NCBI GenBank assembly: GCA_964017065.1
Contig: OZ024788.1
Span: forward strand, 12,108,845 to 12,172,844
DNA length: 64,000 nt
Source of the DNA: Haliclona indistincta
Lineage: Eukaryota; Porifera; Demospongiae; Haplosclerida; Chalinidae
Direction of reading: 5' to 3'
Shown here piece by piece: positions 50,539 through 62,990 of the stretch. Within the stretch, counting starts at the first letter, position 1, and the number at the start of each line of letters is the position of its first letter. Under the pieces are notes generated by a model. That model did not search any database. It was not told the origin of the DNA and was given only the letters and a program-made list of their open reading frames with translations. A program made the translations under genes and the position numbers.

Positions 50539-50794
50539 CAGTGTTCTCGCTAGGCTTTTTTCTTGTGGTGCTGCACCACTTGGTTTTCACAATTTTTACT
50601 GCAATCCCAGTGATGATTATCAGATTTTGGTAATTTTGTCTGATCAAGAGCAATACTGGTTGATTTATACCAACTGTTTTGACCTCCAAACCACAGCACA
50701 TGTAGATTTAATGATATTCACATTGAGTGAATTGACACTATGTAATTATGTTTGGTTTGAACCACTTGGTTATCAAATCCTAGCGAGAACACTG
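50539..50794. mobile_element. hAT-type MITE, 256 bp, perfect 8-bp duplication
   Basis: 16-bp TIRs CAGTGTTCTCGCTAGG and the exact inverse, flanked by CCCCATAT at 50,531-50,538 and 50,795-50,802. Confidence 0.95.
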
Positions 50795-50807
50795 CCCCAT
50801 ATAGGGC

Positions 50808-51107
50808 CAGTAGCGGTTCTAGGGGGGCCATGGCCCCCAAAATTGCCCTCTTGAAACATTTTTACTTGCCTCCTCGCTTTTGCACAAACAAAACGTTTAT
50901 AAACGTATATACCTTGCTTGGTACAGCTGTCTTGCCTGACACAGCTCTGTCTTGCTTTCCAATGCAACAGGCTACCGCCAACGCACCATGCGTAGTTTAA
51001 AAATGACGTGTTATTGTTCAATCTGATGAATATTAATTAGCTATTTTCCAAAATCGCAAGCGCGCACATATACTAGCGCCCAACATTTCTCTCTACAACC
51101 GCCACTG
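50808..51107. mobile_element. MITE of the CAGTGGCG family
   Basis: CAGTAGCGGTT...AACCGCCACTG; shares its interior with 31,243-31,541 (CTTGCCTCCTCGCTTTTGC). Confidence 0.8.
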
Positions 51108-51851
51108 TTTGGGGCTCCTTATCAAAGTAGCCCCTGGGCCCAACAGTTGTAAATCCGGCACTGCATGGGTTCAAGCTACTATCATATCATTTCAATGCTA
51201 GTGAAAACTTCAGGTAACTAACTGGCTATTGAACCCTATTCATTGCACAAATCAGTGTTCTTATCTCTCAAAAATTTGCAAATAATTATGAACCTAAACA
51301 CTTTTGCAACTCAAAATTAAGATTAACACCAGTGTATTTCTGTCCTGCCTGACGTTATGCAAGGGAGGTAGGTTACCAAACTTGCTATAGTGATAGTCAG
51401 ACCATTGTGTGTTAGGCATGCGCTTATTATGCTGAAATAATTTTAAGAATGAAAGGGAACTGAAAGAATTTGAGAATAATTGGTCAATTAATTTGATCAC
51501 CCATGGTCACGTGTGCACCATCAAGAAGATGAGTAGAAGCAGTAAACAATGTTCATTCTGTCCATCGAGCTACAGAGATCAGCGATCACTTCTATGCTTT
51601 GGTTAAGGTATGAACAGGCTAAGCACGAGAATGGCTTGCAATGTGACTCGTGGATTTTGCTAAAGTGCTTTTGTTCTTGAGTTATGGCTGGTTCACCTTG
51701 ACAGCCATCTTAGATCTTAGACTTCTCTGACAACAAAAGCTCCCACAGTTGACTACCTAGGTACTTGTAGATTTCATCTAAACTGCTCTGAGGGTGCGTG
51801 GACATCTCAACAGCTCAACAGCTCTTAGGGTGCGTAGACATCTTAAGAAAA

Positions 51852-52611
51852 GGCTGTCTCTAATCGTTGGACTGGACTGGACTGGAATGGAATGGACTAG
51901 AATGACCGTACAAGCGCTCGAAACTAATTAATATTCATGGTGCTGCGCGTTAATTGCTATAGTCAGTGTTTCTGGAGAACTAAAGCAGCAGACAGAGCGA
52001 TATTAGCAGTTTAACAAGTGCGTGTTGATAGCTACTCGTATCATGTAATACAACGAGCTTGCTTGCTTGCAAGAAAACAGAGGAACGCGGTCCATGATCG
52101 ACGTGTTTATGCATAAGACTCGGCAGCGAAGACTTCTGTGAGCTCAAGATTCCAGAAATGCAAGTTTTAGCAATGCTAAAATCTGTTAACAGAGCGATTT
52201 TTTGCAATTGCGCCTATAAAAGCACAGTTGCCCTTCGAATAGCACAGATTTTCCCGGTTTTCTCAGCAGCGTGGCGTTTATTTAGAAAAAACGTTCTGTT
52301 ACTAGATTGTAGCATTGCTAAAACTTGCATTTCTGGAATCTTGAGCTCACAGAAATCTTCGCTGCCGAGTTTTATGCATAAACACGTCGATCATGGACCG
52401 CGTTCCTCCGTTTTCTTGCAAGCAAGCAAGCTCGTTGTATTACATGATACGAGTAGCTATCAACACGCACTTGCTATACTGCTAATATCGCTCTGTCTGC
52501 TGCTTTAGTTTTCCAGAAACACTGATTAGTTGCGAGCGCTTGTACGGTCATTCCAGTCCATTCCATTCCAGTCCACTCCAGTCCAGTCCAGTCCACCGAT
52601 TAGGGACAGCC
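51852..52611. mobile_element. MULE-like foldback element J, 9-bp duplication
   Basis: TIRs GGCTGTCYCTAATCG, then (GGACT/GGAATGGACT)n. TTAAGAAAA flanks the left end and, once element BB is removed, the right end. Its interior is a relative of the 15,621-16,267 foldback. Confidence 0.8.
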
Positions 52612-52614
52612 TTA

Positions 52615-53148
52615 GGTTGCATGTAAAACATGGAATGTGGAATGGAATGGAACCGTGGAATGGAATGGAATGCCGCCATTATTGTGTGGTCTCGCACTAG
52701 AAACTACTAAACCCTAAACCCAAGACCCTAAAAACCTTCGCCAAACGGCGCCCAATATTGACCTAACAGTGCCCAATATGGACCTAACAGCGCCCAGTAT
52801 GGACCTAACATTGCCCAGTATGGACCTAACATTGCCCAGTATGGACCTAACAGCGCCCAGTACTATTCTAGCTAGCACGTAAGGCGAACTATGATACTGG
52901 GCGCCGTTAGGTCCATACTGGGCGCCGTTAGGTCCATACTGGGCGCCGTTAGGTCCATACTGGGCACCGTTAGGTCCATACTGGGCGCTGTTAGGTCCAC
53001 ATTGGGCGCCGTTAGGTGAAGGTTTTTAGGGTCTTGGGTTTGGGTTTAGGGTTTAGTAGTTTCTAGTGCGAGACCACACAATAATGGCGGCATTCCATTC
53101 CATTCCACGGTTCCATTCCATTCCACATTCCATGCTTTACATACAACC
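52615..53148. mobile_element. MULE-like MITE BB, 9-bp duplication, tandem-repeat core
   Basis: TIRs GGTTGYATGTAAARCATGG flanked by ACAGCCTTA (52,606-52,614 and 53,149-53,157). Inside are two inverted arrays of a 23-24 bp unit (GCCCAGTATGGACCTAACA) and a TTTTTAGGGTCTTGGGTTT stretch. Inserted at the right edge of J. Confidence 0.92.
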
Positions 53149-53816
53149 ACAGCCTTAAGAAAAAACCTGTCAAAGCCTATATTAATGGTTACTTACTTCA
53201 GGAATTTCAGTGCAAGCCTCTATACAATGCATCAACATAATGGTACTTACCATACTTGTGAAATACATGCATGTAGCTTTAATTTTAGTGAATCATCTTT
53301 CTTAAAGTCCAGTATTATCGCAAATGAGCAATGATATTAACCAATGTAAACTTATATTTGGCCGAAAATGTTTGAGAATAGTGCTGGAACAATTGGTCAA
53401 TTTTGTGAGAATAATAGGTTTAAATTTTGAGAAATTCTTAAAAGAATAGTAGGAAAATTAAAAGAATAATAAGCTCATGCCTATACTGTGAGCTGCCCAT
53501 AAAGTGAAGGCATAAACTATTTTGCTACTAGAAAATAATTGGTAATTGGTAATTGAAAATAATTGGTACATGCCACTAGAACCTTTCTAACTTTGTTAGC
53601 AAATGAAGGCAAATTTTGAATGGTTGCACAAACAGTAAAAATTTATGGTTTGCGGATTTTTTCAGCAAATCTGAACATTGTAGAACCTATAACCTACAAT
53701 TGCAAAAAGAATGGCTGTTACCATCCACTAAGAGACTAAGGAATTTAATTAGCCTTATTGGGTAGTGAAATGACTTCCCAGTAGGCAGGGCCCACTCTGG
53801 AGTAAAATGTGATTAC

Positions 53817-54412
53817 TTAACCCTTTAAGCCCCAATGACGCAATTAGGCGTCATACATACTTCAGACAGCATAACTTTATGAAAAAGTGCTAAAATATCC
53901 CAAAATTAAGCCAAATTGAAGAATGCAAATAACCGCCCAAAATTGACTGGTTTTCGGCGCGCCCCCTGCTCTAAACGTATTGGCTTCGCATTTCTATGGC
54001 TTCAGTGCAAATTCCACAACATTCTGGAAAAACGAAATGGCTGCCAAGAAAATCTGGACATTTTATGGCTTCGGGTGCTCGGAAAACACTTTTTTGTGCA
54101 TTCTCTATGATCTGGGCTACATTTTACACTCACCAAAACCACTGCTATTTGTATGTACTTTTCAGTAGCCAGCCCCAAAGTACTAACTTTGAGCAAATTT
54201 GACGAGGTCGCTGCACTTTATCGGCTTCACTTTCGAAGTGGGAGGGGCATATCGACCGACTTGAGTGTGGGCAATTGCGGCTACTCACTGGCGTAAAAGG
54301 ACGCAAATTTGAGACCAGTAGCACAAAAGACACACGAGATATTCACGATAGAAGTGGTCAGCATTTACGAGGTTAAAATTTTAGCAAGATAATTTAGTAA
54401 TTAAAGGGTTAA
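53817..54412 (+). mobile_element. piggyBac-like MITE G
   Basis: TTAACCCTTTAAGCC...TTAAAGGGTTAA, TTAA on both sides. Confidence 0.92.
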
Positions 54413-54612
54413 GCACCAATAATAATACACAAATTTATACGGCGCTTATGGAGTTAGAATATTGCTAGATTCTTCGTATGCTACACAGCAGTGTCGTTCT
54501 GTTGATAGCGTTCGTCTAAGCATGCTCTGAGAAGTGGCAAACAGTTTGCATGGAAAACCACCGGCGTTGTGAAGAAACGATCGCACAAGTGAATCTACCC
54601 TGTACTAACTAG

Positions 54613-54776
54613 TTAACCCTTTAAGGCCTATAGCGCCTTTAGGTGTCATAATTGACTCCACCTACTCTAGGCGTCATAAAAAGTGCAAAAAGTGCTAGTT
54701 TAATTGCAAAAGATGACTTTACCTGAAAAACCCACTGTTTTTCGGCGCGCTCTCCCCACTAAAACGTACAGCACGG
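54613..54776 (+). mobile_element. piggyBac-like MITE G2, 5' fragment
   Basis: TTAACCCTTTAAGGCC start to AAAACGTACAGCACGGG, then truncated. Confidence 0.85.
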
Positions 54777-54779
54777 GTT

Positions 54780-57700
54780 GTGAAATCTACAAACACATAG
54801 CCACAGAGCCACCAAACAAACACATAGCCACAGACACTCAACAAACACAGTCAACAAACACATAGCCACAGACATCACAGAGAAACATAAAAACACTTAA
54901 CAGCCGCAGCAAGTTCAAGACATGGTGCTCGACAAATAATCAAAAACGTTCATACAACGACAATAATATTGATTGCACCAATGTATGATATCATTAATCA
55001 GCACAGTCATAAGTTCCTACCTGTACAATATGCACCAATGTGAAGGACCTAGCCAACTTGCTGAGGTATGAGATTCATATCATAACAGAGTCTCTGATTC
55101 AATTTGTAAAATAGCCCCATGACAGAAAATCAATATGGCACTTTGTGTATAGAAAGAAGAGGTAATGCAACACAATACTACCCGTGAAAACATCGAAATC
55201 TTTATTGTTACTAAAAATAGCACTTTCCGTTATCAATTATTGTTATGGTATACGGAGGGTAAACGGAAACTGACGTCACTACACAAACTAATGGCAGACC
55301 AAGCTGAAGAAGAACACTGCACAACACCATGTGGCGCACGAAGCACGGCCATGCCTGTCAAAGCGGAGAAAGACAGTGACTTTGTCTCTATCCGATACTG
55401 ATCGTCTCCTGTTGCTGGTCAAATAATCTGCAGCCGATCAGCAGGAAGCGACAGCGCCAACGATAGACAACAGTTTCGTTATACCTGCATCTCTGCCAAC
55501 GCCATCAGTGATACGCGACACCACAGAGCGCACACCCTTAGGTCTATCTCCTGCAGCTTGGGAGTGTATATGTCTAAGAGACTTCCTCCAATAGCGTATA
55601 GCGCTATACACTCCCAATCACACCGTCATTATTCTCAACCCTCATCCAGTTAAACACATATACTTCATTTGGACATTAACAACTAACCAACAACTATCCC
55701 TTCCTACATAACATGGGTAGTAATGCTAAGTAGTAAACTGTAAGAGCTATACTCCAAGCTACCCTCGTTTATTTTTAATGGTTACCCTGCCTGCAAACCC
55801 CATTGAACACTGGGCATTGAACATCTGCTCAGACATAAATAATATATTGCTGGGCACTTTTAAACTGATCATGACAGCAGCAGTACCTTAAATATCTGAA
55901 CATCGGTCACACCCCGGAATGCAATTAACCTAACCTCAGGGCTGCTGCTGCAATGGCAGAATGTTGGTTATGTTAAAAAGTTAGCTGCCAAACTTGGCTG
56001 CCACATGTAACTCAGTGTGCACGCAATGCTGTCTGACTGGTACTTGACTTGGTTACGGTTGATCATTCTGACAACACAGTAGTCATGAACAATGCCTGAC
56101 GCGGCTGGGCGACTATTGATCAACTCTGCATCAGTCCCACAATGCGTTCCTTGTGAATTAACACCAGAGTCGACTAGCTATGGCACGACCAGTTCCCCAG
56201 ACCAACCCATTCACCACGGTACTCACTAGGCAGGTAACGACCTTACCTCAAGCTCAACTACATACCTAATAAACGAAGGGTCGCGCTTTATCATAACAAC
56301 ATCAATATGCCCTGGTCCATCGGACTTGCCCGTCCAACGTCGGTTAGATGTGCGGTTCCTAGGCACATGTGACTATTGCATGGCAGCCATCCTACATGAT
56401 TACATATAGTAAGCTAGAGCTGGGTTTACCATGCGCCTCGATTGGTAAGTCACCCCAGCAACAACTGCACGAGCTATAGCAGGTGCTCCAGCTAGCTGTA
56501 AGGCTAATGAGTCCACTACCGTGTGTACTTTGCTAACAATACACTACACCACCATGGCTCAACCTCTCTGCATAAATCCTCAGTATGCTAATGCTATGTG
56601 CTGCGAGCCAGCGGCTGTACCACCATTCTGTTGGGTAATGGATTTACACATTCACAAACCCTCATGAACACATGAAGGCATGTAAGCTATAGACTATGCT
56701 CACGTGGAGCTTCCCCAACATCAGTTTCACTGAAAATGCACGAGAGCTGCACAACTAATGAGAGAGACTATGGACACCGTGCTGCCACACAAACTAAAAT
56801 ACAAATGCTAACACACAAGAACAGTCTCCCCACTTGCAATGGCCAGAACTGACTATGTGCAACAGAACGAAACAACTTTGTAGCCCTTTAATGTTAGTGT
56901 TGAATACATGGATTTAAATGGTAAATATTATCCTTTAGGAAGCAGTGCCAACCAAACTTAAATTCGTAGTCACAGCATGCAACAATAAACACGGTGTGTA
57001 TTCGTTAACACCAATAAGCTGTTGACTATTGTATAGAGGTCAGGCAGACGTGATGGGCACATAACTAGCTATGGCTTTGTATAGTCACGAGCCCATCACA
57101 GTAATATTATTTTCTGCTGTAGCCACTAACTGGGCATGGCAACATCAGGCAGATGATAGTACCATATTGAATATATCAGCCAGCAACTACACTTAATAAG
57201 CAAGATAACTGCTACTACAGACAGAGATACCACCAAAGACTGTGCATGCAACCAGACGACAACATGCAATGTACACATGAATGGGTTGGCTTGAGGACGC
57301 TGGCACCTTAACCAGCAAATTCTTGGTACCTTAACCAGCAAATTTCAATCAATGTAACAGTAGAAACTGATAGGAAAACTAAAAATACTCTAATAGCATA
57401 CATGGAATGCAGGGACATGCTGGATTAAGCTGGATTAATGAAATATGTGGGTGAGGTTTAGCAATTATTCTGTGCAACCCTAAATCTCCATGAAACTACG
57501 CTATTCCGGCGAAAGATGCTTAGCCATTTAAGCATCTAAGCATCTAAGCATCTTGCTGCTTAGCCATTTAATGATCCCATGTAATTGTGCGCACTTTACA
57601 CACTTGGTCACTCTCTCTATGGGCCTGAATTATGGCATGAATTAAATTGTTGCACATGAACACACCACCGAATAATAAAGACACATCGCAAAATTAAATA

Positions 57701-57900
57701 ATTATAGCCTAATCTAGTTAGTCGCTAACAAGTTACCCTCACCTATCCACAGCAGAACTGCACATTAACAGCTTTGTTAACGCTATAGGATACCTTTCGA
57801 GCAACTACTAGCATACACAGCCCACCTGACAGAAGAGCAGCTACCAGAATAATTGCGCTTACAAAGAACTTTTAATATACTAGTATCATATAAATACTAA
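54780..57900. other. 3.1 kb with no recognised gene or repeat family
   Basis: The least repetitive stretch of the window. Short features only: CACATAGCCACAGA units at 54,790-54,870, a GGGAGTGTATA inverted pair (55,560/55,605) and AAGCATCT repeats at 57,525-57,563. ORFs at 55,165 and 57,126 show no conserved motif. Confidence 0.45.
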
Positions 57901-57907
57901 TTATAAT

Positions 57908-58072
57908 TAGACCATACCACGTGACTTTCGACCAATCAGATTGCTCAAAAAGTGTGCATTAAATAGCTTAATGCACACTTAGGTACACTTTTATTAACGC
58001 GCACTTTATTAATGCACACTTTTAGGTAAACAAAGTAACAAAGATTGGTCGAAAGTCACGCAGTATGGTCTA
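57908..58072. mobile_element. MITE with TAGACCATAC termini
   Basis: 30-bp TIRs (TAGACCATAC..CGTGACTTTCGACC) around an AT-rich core with repeated AATGCACACTT. Confidence 0.85.
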
Positions 58073-58299
58073 AATATTACTAAAAACACACTTCAACATG
58101 GGATTGAACCAGGATATCAAAATCCTAACAGCGAATGCATAGAACACGCGCTATTTCAACAACCACTTGACTAACATTCAAACGCAGAACTTATAACAGA
58201 TTTCCTTTGATAGGTAGGTAGACGCGATGCCAACAGTCAAGGAACAACAAGGCACTCACCTCGTGGATGACCAATACCTGTCTAGCGCATAGCCATTGC

Positions 58300-59388
58300 C
58301 ATAGACTTATTAGACTACGTAACCGGGACTGGAAACGAGGTCACGTGCACAAACACTCTGCGTTGTTAGGTTAATTTTATTCACGAGTTATTGTTGTCTG
58401 AGGAAGATGGTCGAGTTCAACAGAAAAACTGTCGTTACTGCACTAGAACGCCATGCTACGTGCCCTAGATGGTTATAGCTAGTACTACAAGTTGGCTCGA
58501 ACTTGTGCGCTGCTATCTACACAACTGTACAGGCAACTAATCGTTGGTGTTGAGAACGAACTGCCCACGAACAGCAATGGCGCCTACACCGAGCAACAAA
58601 AATGTCTTTATTCAAGCTGTAAAGCGGTTTATAGGTACAGTAGCTTGCTGAAACTATTAACTGTGTCGAGTAATGTCTCATGCATAACTACACAACTTTT
58701 TCGCTTGGCTTTCGCCTGTAAAACGAGAATACAGGCTGAAACAGGCGATGTATTCCAGCTAATTCACGCCTGTTTTGCAGATGTTATAAATGTCTGGATA
58801 CTTAAAACATCCAGCATGCAAAAGAACAGCTATCTATAATAGAACTGTTGAATAGTAATCGGTGCTTTACTCTAAGACAAAACAACTACAAGCTGACAAA
58901 CTCTCCACTGTCAAAGCTCACCAGCGGCAAACTCACCAACGAAAACTCTGTTGTGATGAACTTTTCCCAAACAAAATAGCACCATGCAAAAGTTCAACTT
59001 TTAAGAAACTAAAAACGATTACCTTTGTCTTCATCGTTTGTTGCTGTAAGTTAGCAAGACCTGACAAAACTTTTAATCGAAACAGGCTGTAGAACAACGT
59101 CACACACGCGCAACGAGGAATGATTAGTTGCCTGTACAGTTGTGTAGATAGCAGCGCACGAGTTTGAGCAACTTATCGTAGTAGCTATAACCATCTAGGG
59201 CGCGTATCATGGCGTTCCAAAGCAGTAACAACTGTTTTTCTGTCGAACTCGACGTCTTCTTCTGACAACAACAAGTCGTGAATATCATTAAAATTATCCT
59301 CGTGGAGTGTTTCACGTGAAATGTATTGCTACTATGCGCTCACGTGACCTCGTTTCCAGTCCCGGTTACGTAGTCTAATAAGTCTATG
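58300..59388. mobile_element. 1.1-kb inverted-repeat element, 7-bp duplication
   Basis: Ends CATAGACTTATTAGACTACG and the inverse, flanked by CCATTGC (58,293-58,299 and 59,389-59,395). Outer arms of about 250 bp; the middle 560 bp is unique here and has a 115-codon plus ORF without recognised domains. Confidence 0.88.
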
Positions 59389-59399
59389 CCATTGCGAAT

Positions 59400-60490
59400 A
59401 CAACAAGTGAACACGTGCTGCTGGTTGCCGACTCGGATGGGGCAATATACACGTGCGGGGAGCAAGGCTTGGTATCCTTGTATGGTAGAATGGCCAGTAG
59501 GGGATAAGACAAACACGAAATGCCACCAGTAGGCCAACATGTGGTGAGATGACAGGATCACGTGCTCGCCATCAGAGGGTACCCAACCCACTTCTCATTA
59601 ACTCATTTGAATGCTGTGCATTGAAAATAATATGCTAAGTGACGCTGAACAATCATGTTGCGTAGCTGCGGGTCTCTAAAACTAATAATGGAATCCAACC
59701 ACATGGCACAGATTACGGTTCTGTGTGCAGAGTTTACTCAATAATTTTTACAGCGCTCATGTGTACTTGCTTGTCGTTTGCGTCGTTTTTGTTTGCTCTT
59801 GCTACTCGGATGCTATAGCAACGGCGCTCGGGCTTCTAAATCACGTAGATCCTCGAATGCGCTCTCTAACTAACATGTATTTTTAGCGCTTTTACTCCAC
59901 AGTTGGCTCTTCTCATCCAAATAGGCACTACATGTACACCTAAATATTGAAATCCATGCATATTTTGCTCTTGCTGGAAATGGTCTATTCTACTCTTTAA
60001 GTTGGAAGCACTGAAAGTACTATTTTAATTAAGTTTGGTGCATAGAGCAATGAAGCATATTCAGTCAGTCAGGGTAGTTATTAAGGTAGTACAGAAGCGA
60101 AAGAGTAAATTTTGAAGAATTTTTTTGTTTTTGGTGTATCTCAGAAAGTAAACTACCTGTACACAACAGATTTGCAAATGTGATTGTTTAAAGTATATAG
60201 CATGTCATTAAAGAGCAAGAAGTAGTACCAATTAATAATACAAAAAACAGCAACAGTTTAAAGAAACTGACTGATTTTGACTACTTTCTGCCTAGCTATT
60301 GCCAGAAGTACTGTATGCTAGTAAATTGAACAGAAAACGTAAGATAAGCTAAATTGCTAACTTCTCACCAGAAGCCGCCTCTCTAAGATAAACCACAACC
60401 CTTTGAATTTTTTAAAGAGAATCTTGGCCGACATTTTTTCAGCTAGCTTCTCACACTAAAGAGCTCGTGGCGGCTTCTGGTGAAAATAAT
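59400..60490. other. No gene recognised
   Basis: Contains only a short inverted pair CACCAGAAGCCGCC (60,367) / GGCGGCTTCTGGTG (60,470). Confidence 0.4.
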
Positions 60491-60494
60491 GCAA

Positions 60495-61165
60495 GATTGA
60501 TGAAGAATCCATGCAGCAACTCTTGAGTACTGTTGAAAGTCCATCGCTGAGTTACAGCAAGCTAAAATTTGGTGGTTTCTTATAGGTCGGTTCTTTGTCT
60601 AAGCAGTCAGTTTCCACGCGCACATTTTACTCGAGACTCTATTTAATGGCACAAAAAAACACTAAGCTAATACTGTTCCGAATATGGAAGCGTGGTGTGG
60701 TCTGTGGTTTGGCTTGTAGTTGCACTTGTAGCAGCAAATAGTTTGCCTAGCAACCGTTTAGCCAGCAAGAATGCAATTAGCGCTTGTGAATCTAATTATT
60801 ATTGCGTGAATATAATTATTTCGATTGAGAATATCATTATAAGTGACGTCCTTAGCAACGATTTGTGCAGTATATCTCAAAAACCAACCAGTATTCTCCA
60901 CTGTAACTCTGGAATTCTACTTACCAGTTTTGAAGTAACACGTGGTATAAAATTAATAAAAATTAAAGAGATGAATTTTCGCGTCCGTACTACCTTAAGC
61001 ACAATAGTCAAGCACGGTAGTGCGTCCCCATGTAGAGATGAACGGAAAACAAGGTGGTGACTACAATACAATGCACTAGCGTTCACACGCTGATATTTCA
61101 CCCGGTGGTGAATTTTGTACGTCCAGAAAGACACTTAGATCTGCTCTTTGGCAATGCTCCATCCT
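60495..61165 (+). mobile_element. Interspersed repeat leading into an A head
   Basis: Shares GCAACTCTTGAGTACTGTTGA with 31.8 kb. A diverged A head (GCACGGTAGTGCGTCCCC) begins at about 61,012 and stops at about 61,165 where module W begins. Confidence 0.75.
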
Positions 61166-61170
61166 CATCA

Positions 61171-62692
61171 TTATGCCACGCGGTAGACGTGGCATATTTA
61201 GGGTTGGGCGGAAAATAAGATGGCGGCTACACTTAGGCTAAACGAAATAATTCACGTTTATCTTGGCTGTTGACGACATCAGGGGTATTTTAACTACCTA
61301 GGGGCTATCCTGAGAGGTAAGCGCTTACAATGAGTCTACTAATAAAGACTATAAGACCAGTTGCTGTAGGCATGACAAGATGGCGTCTCGCCTTGAGGCA
61401 CTAAAAACGGCACTGCCATATCTTCGCCGTACGAGCGTTTCAAGGAAATCTAACGTTCCGAAGCTCTTTGCACGATTTGTGCGATTACAACGAGACCTTT
61501 AGAAGCAAAAGAAAACAGGTTTAAGGTGGTAAACCAGAGTTCACGTGGTCACCCGTTTGTTCATCTTCTTCTTATTCTTCAGCGAGTCTAGCACAGTAGT
61601 GAGCGAACCAAACGCAACTAAACGTACACAGAAGCAACGCTACCTATGACCATCAGTGCACCTGACATCTATTTAAGCCTAAAACATTGGGAGAAGCGAG
61701 TAATTCCAGAAAAACAGTGATTTTTGGTCCATAACAGACTCCATTCCATGCTTCTGCTTAAACTCCGTTACTAGGTTACGCCTACTCGCGCACGCCCGTA
61801 TATGTAATAATTCTAATACAAGCGCACCTTAGTACAAATGGCTTGGAACGCGAGTGCTGCTAGCCTTCTACTAGCCTCGAACCAGGCTCTTTTAATTTGT
61901 GTTGGCGGAATAAAGAGCCTGGTACACACTGTCTGCGCATGCTCCAAATCGCGCCAGAATTCCGGCGCGATAGGAAACTTTCGTGCACGTTTGTAATACG
62001 CGCCACGAAATTTTACGTCATCGCTTACTGGTACTGTGGATCTTGGTTCAGAACAAGTGTTGGTCTTCTTTATTGGAAGTTCTGCTAACTACATTAGTAA
62101 TACTGTACAGGCAAGGCAGTAGTGAGCGACGAGTGTACGCATTGTGTACAGTAACAGCGATGTTTCTACTGTCGTTGCAGTTTGCGCGTTTATCCGTTCA
62201 GCAGATCAGCTTGGTACTTTGCTAGCAGCAGTTCAGGATATGTGGCTGTCAAAACTAGCTCTATTTTCTTGAAAGGTGAATGATCTACGTTTGAATTGGG
62301 CTAGCTAGAAGCCGCCATGTTCTTTGCTTGACCATGCCCTTCGTCCCGCCTGGCATTATTATTTCGTCACATCCGTCCAAACCACGTAAGTTTTCAGCAC
62401 ATGCGCAGACAGTGTGTACCAGGCTCTTTATTCCGCCCACACAAATTAAAAGAGCCTGGTTCGAGGCTAGCCTTCTACTAGCAGTGTTCACTGCAGTCAA
62501 CGAGCAAATCTTCACTGATTTGCCAATCAGGCTTGGTAAGAAAGCTAGCTTAAGCTAAGCTAATGTTGCATGGGCTGTGTTGCATGTAGTGCAGAGCCGA
62601 ATGCAAGTGCATTTAGTCACTCCGCGCATGCAGTAAAATACTGTTCTCTTTACAGTAACACTGTATTAACATAAGTGCCAACTAAGTCATTA
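61171..62692 (+). mobile_element. Module W, copy 3
   Basis: Head GCGGTAGACGTGGCATATTTAGGG, body as in copies 1 and 2, interrupted at 61,872-62,469. Ends at AGTCATTAATAA before hairpin H. Confidence 0.85.
61872..62469. mobile_element. Non-autonomous relative of the 6-kb transposon, 9-bp duplication
   Basis: TAGCCTCGAACCAGGCTC...GAGCCTGGTTCGAGGCTA, flanked by GCCTTCTAC (61,863-61,871 and 62,470-62,478). Its first 12 bases are identical to the footprint in the Myb gene. Confidence 0.92.
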
Positions 62693-62990
62693 ATAAATAA
62701 AAAGAAAATAAACAAGTAATAAAAACATTTTAACCAAAATGCAAGAGATTTAGGGTTGGTACATTTATCGAAAAAGTATGGAAACAAGATTTTGAGGATT
62801 GTAACAATAGCAGTATAATGCTACCTCGCTAAATTAACTGCTTTTGATAGTTGTGGTTAATTTAATAGGGAGGTAGCATTATACTGCTATTGTTACAATC
62901 CTCAAAATCTTGTTTCCATACTTTTTCGATAAATGTAGCAACCCTAAATCTCTTGCATTTTGGTTAAAATGTTTTTATTACTTGTAACCA
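62693..62990. mobile_element. Hairpin module H, copy 3
   Basis: Nearly perfect palindrome around AACTGCTTTTGATAGTTG. Follows W and precedes an A body. Confidence 0.92.

Larger units (their letters stand above)
50313..51163. mobile_element. MITE with CAGTGCCGGATTTA termini, carrying two insertions
   Basis: Ends CAGTGCCGGATTTA and TAAATCCGGCACTG (exact inverse over 13 bp). Flanks CATGGTTCAAG and CATGGGTTCAAG suggest an imperfect target duplication. Contains the elements at 50,539 and 50,808. Confidence 0.8.

Noticed and set aside
52700..53060. Telomeric repeats (CCCTAAACCC / TTTAGGG)
   Set aside because: Only two or three degenerate units, mirrored inside a MITE with a 9-bp duplication; not a telomere.
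58492..58839. 115-codon plus ORF
   Set aside because: Lies inside an inverted-repeat element, with no conserved motif.
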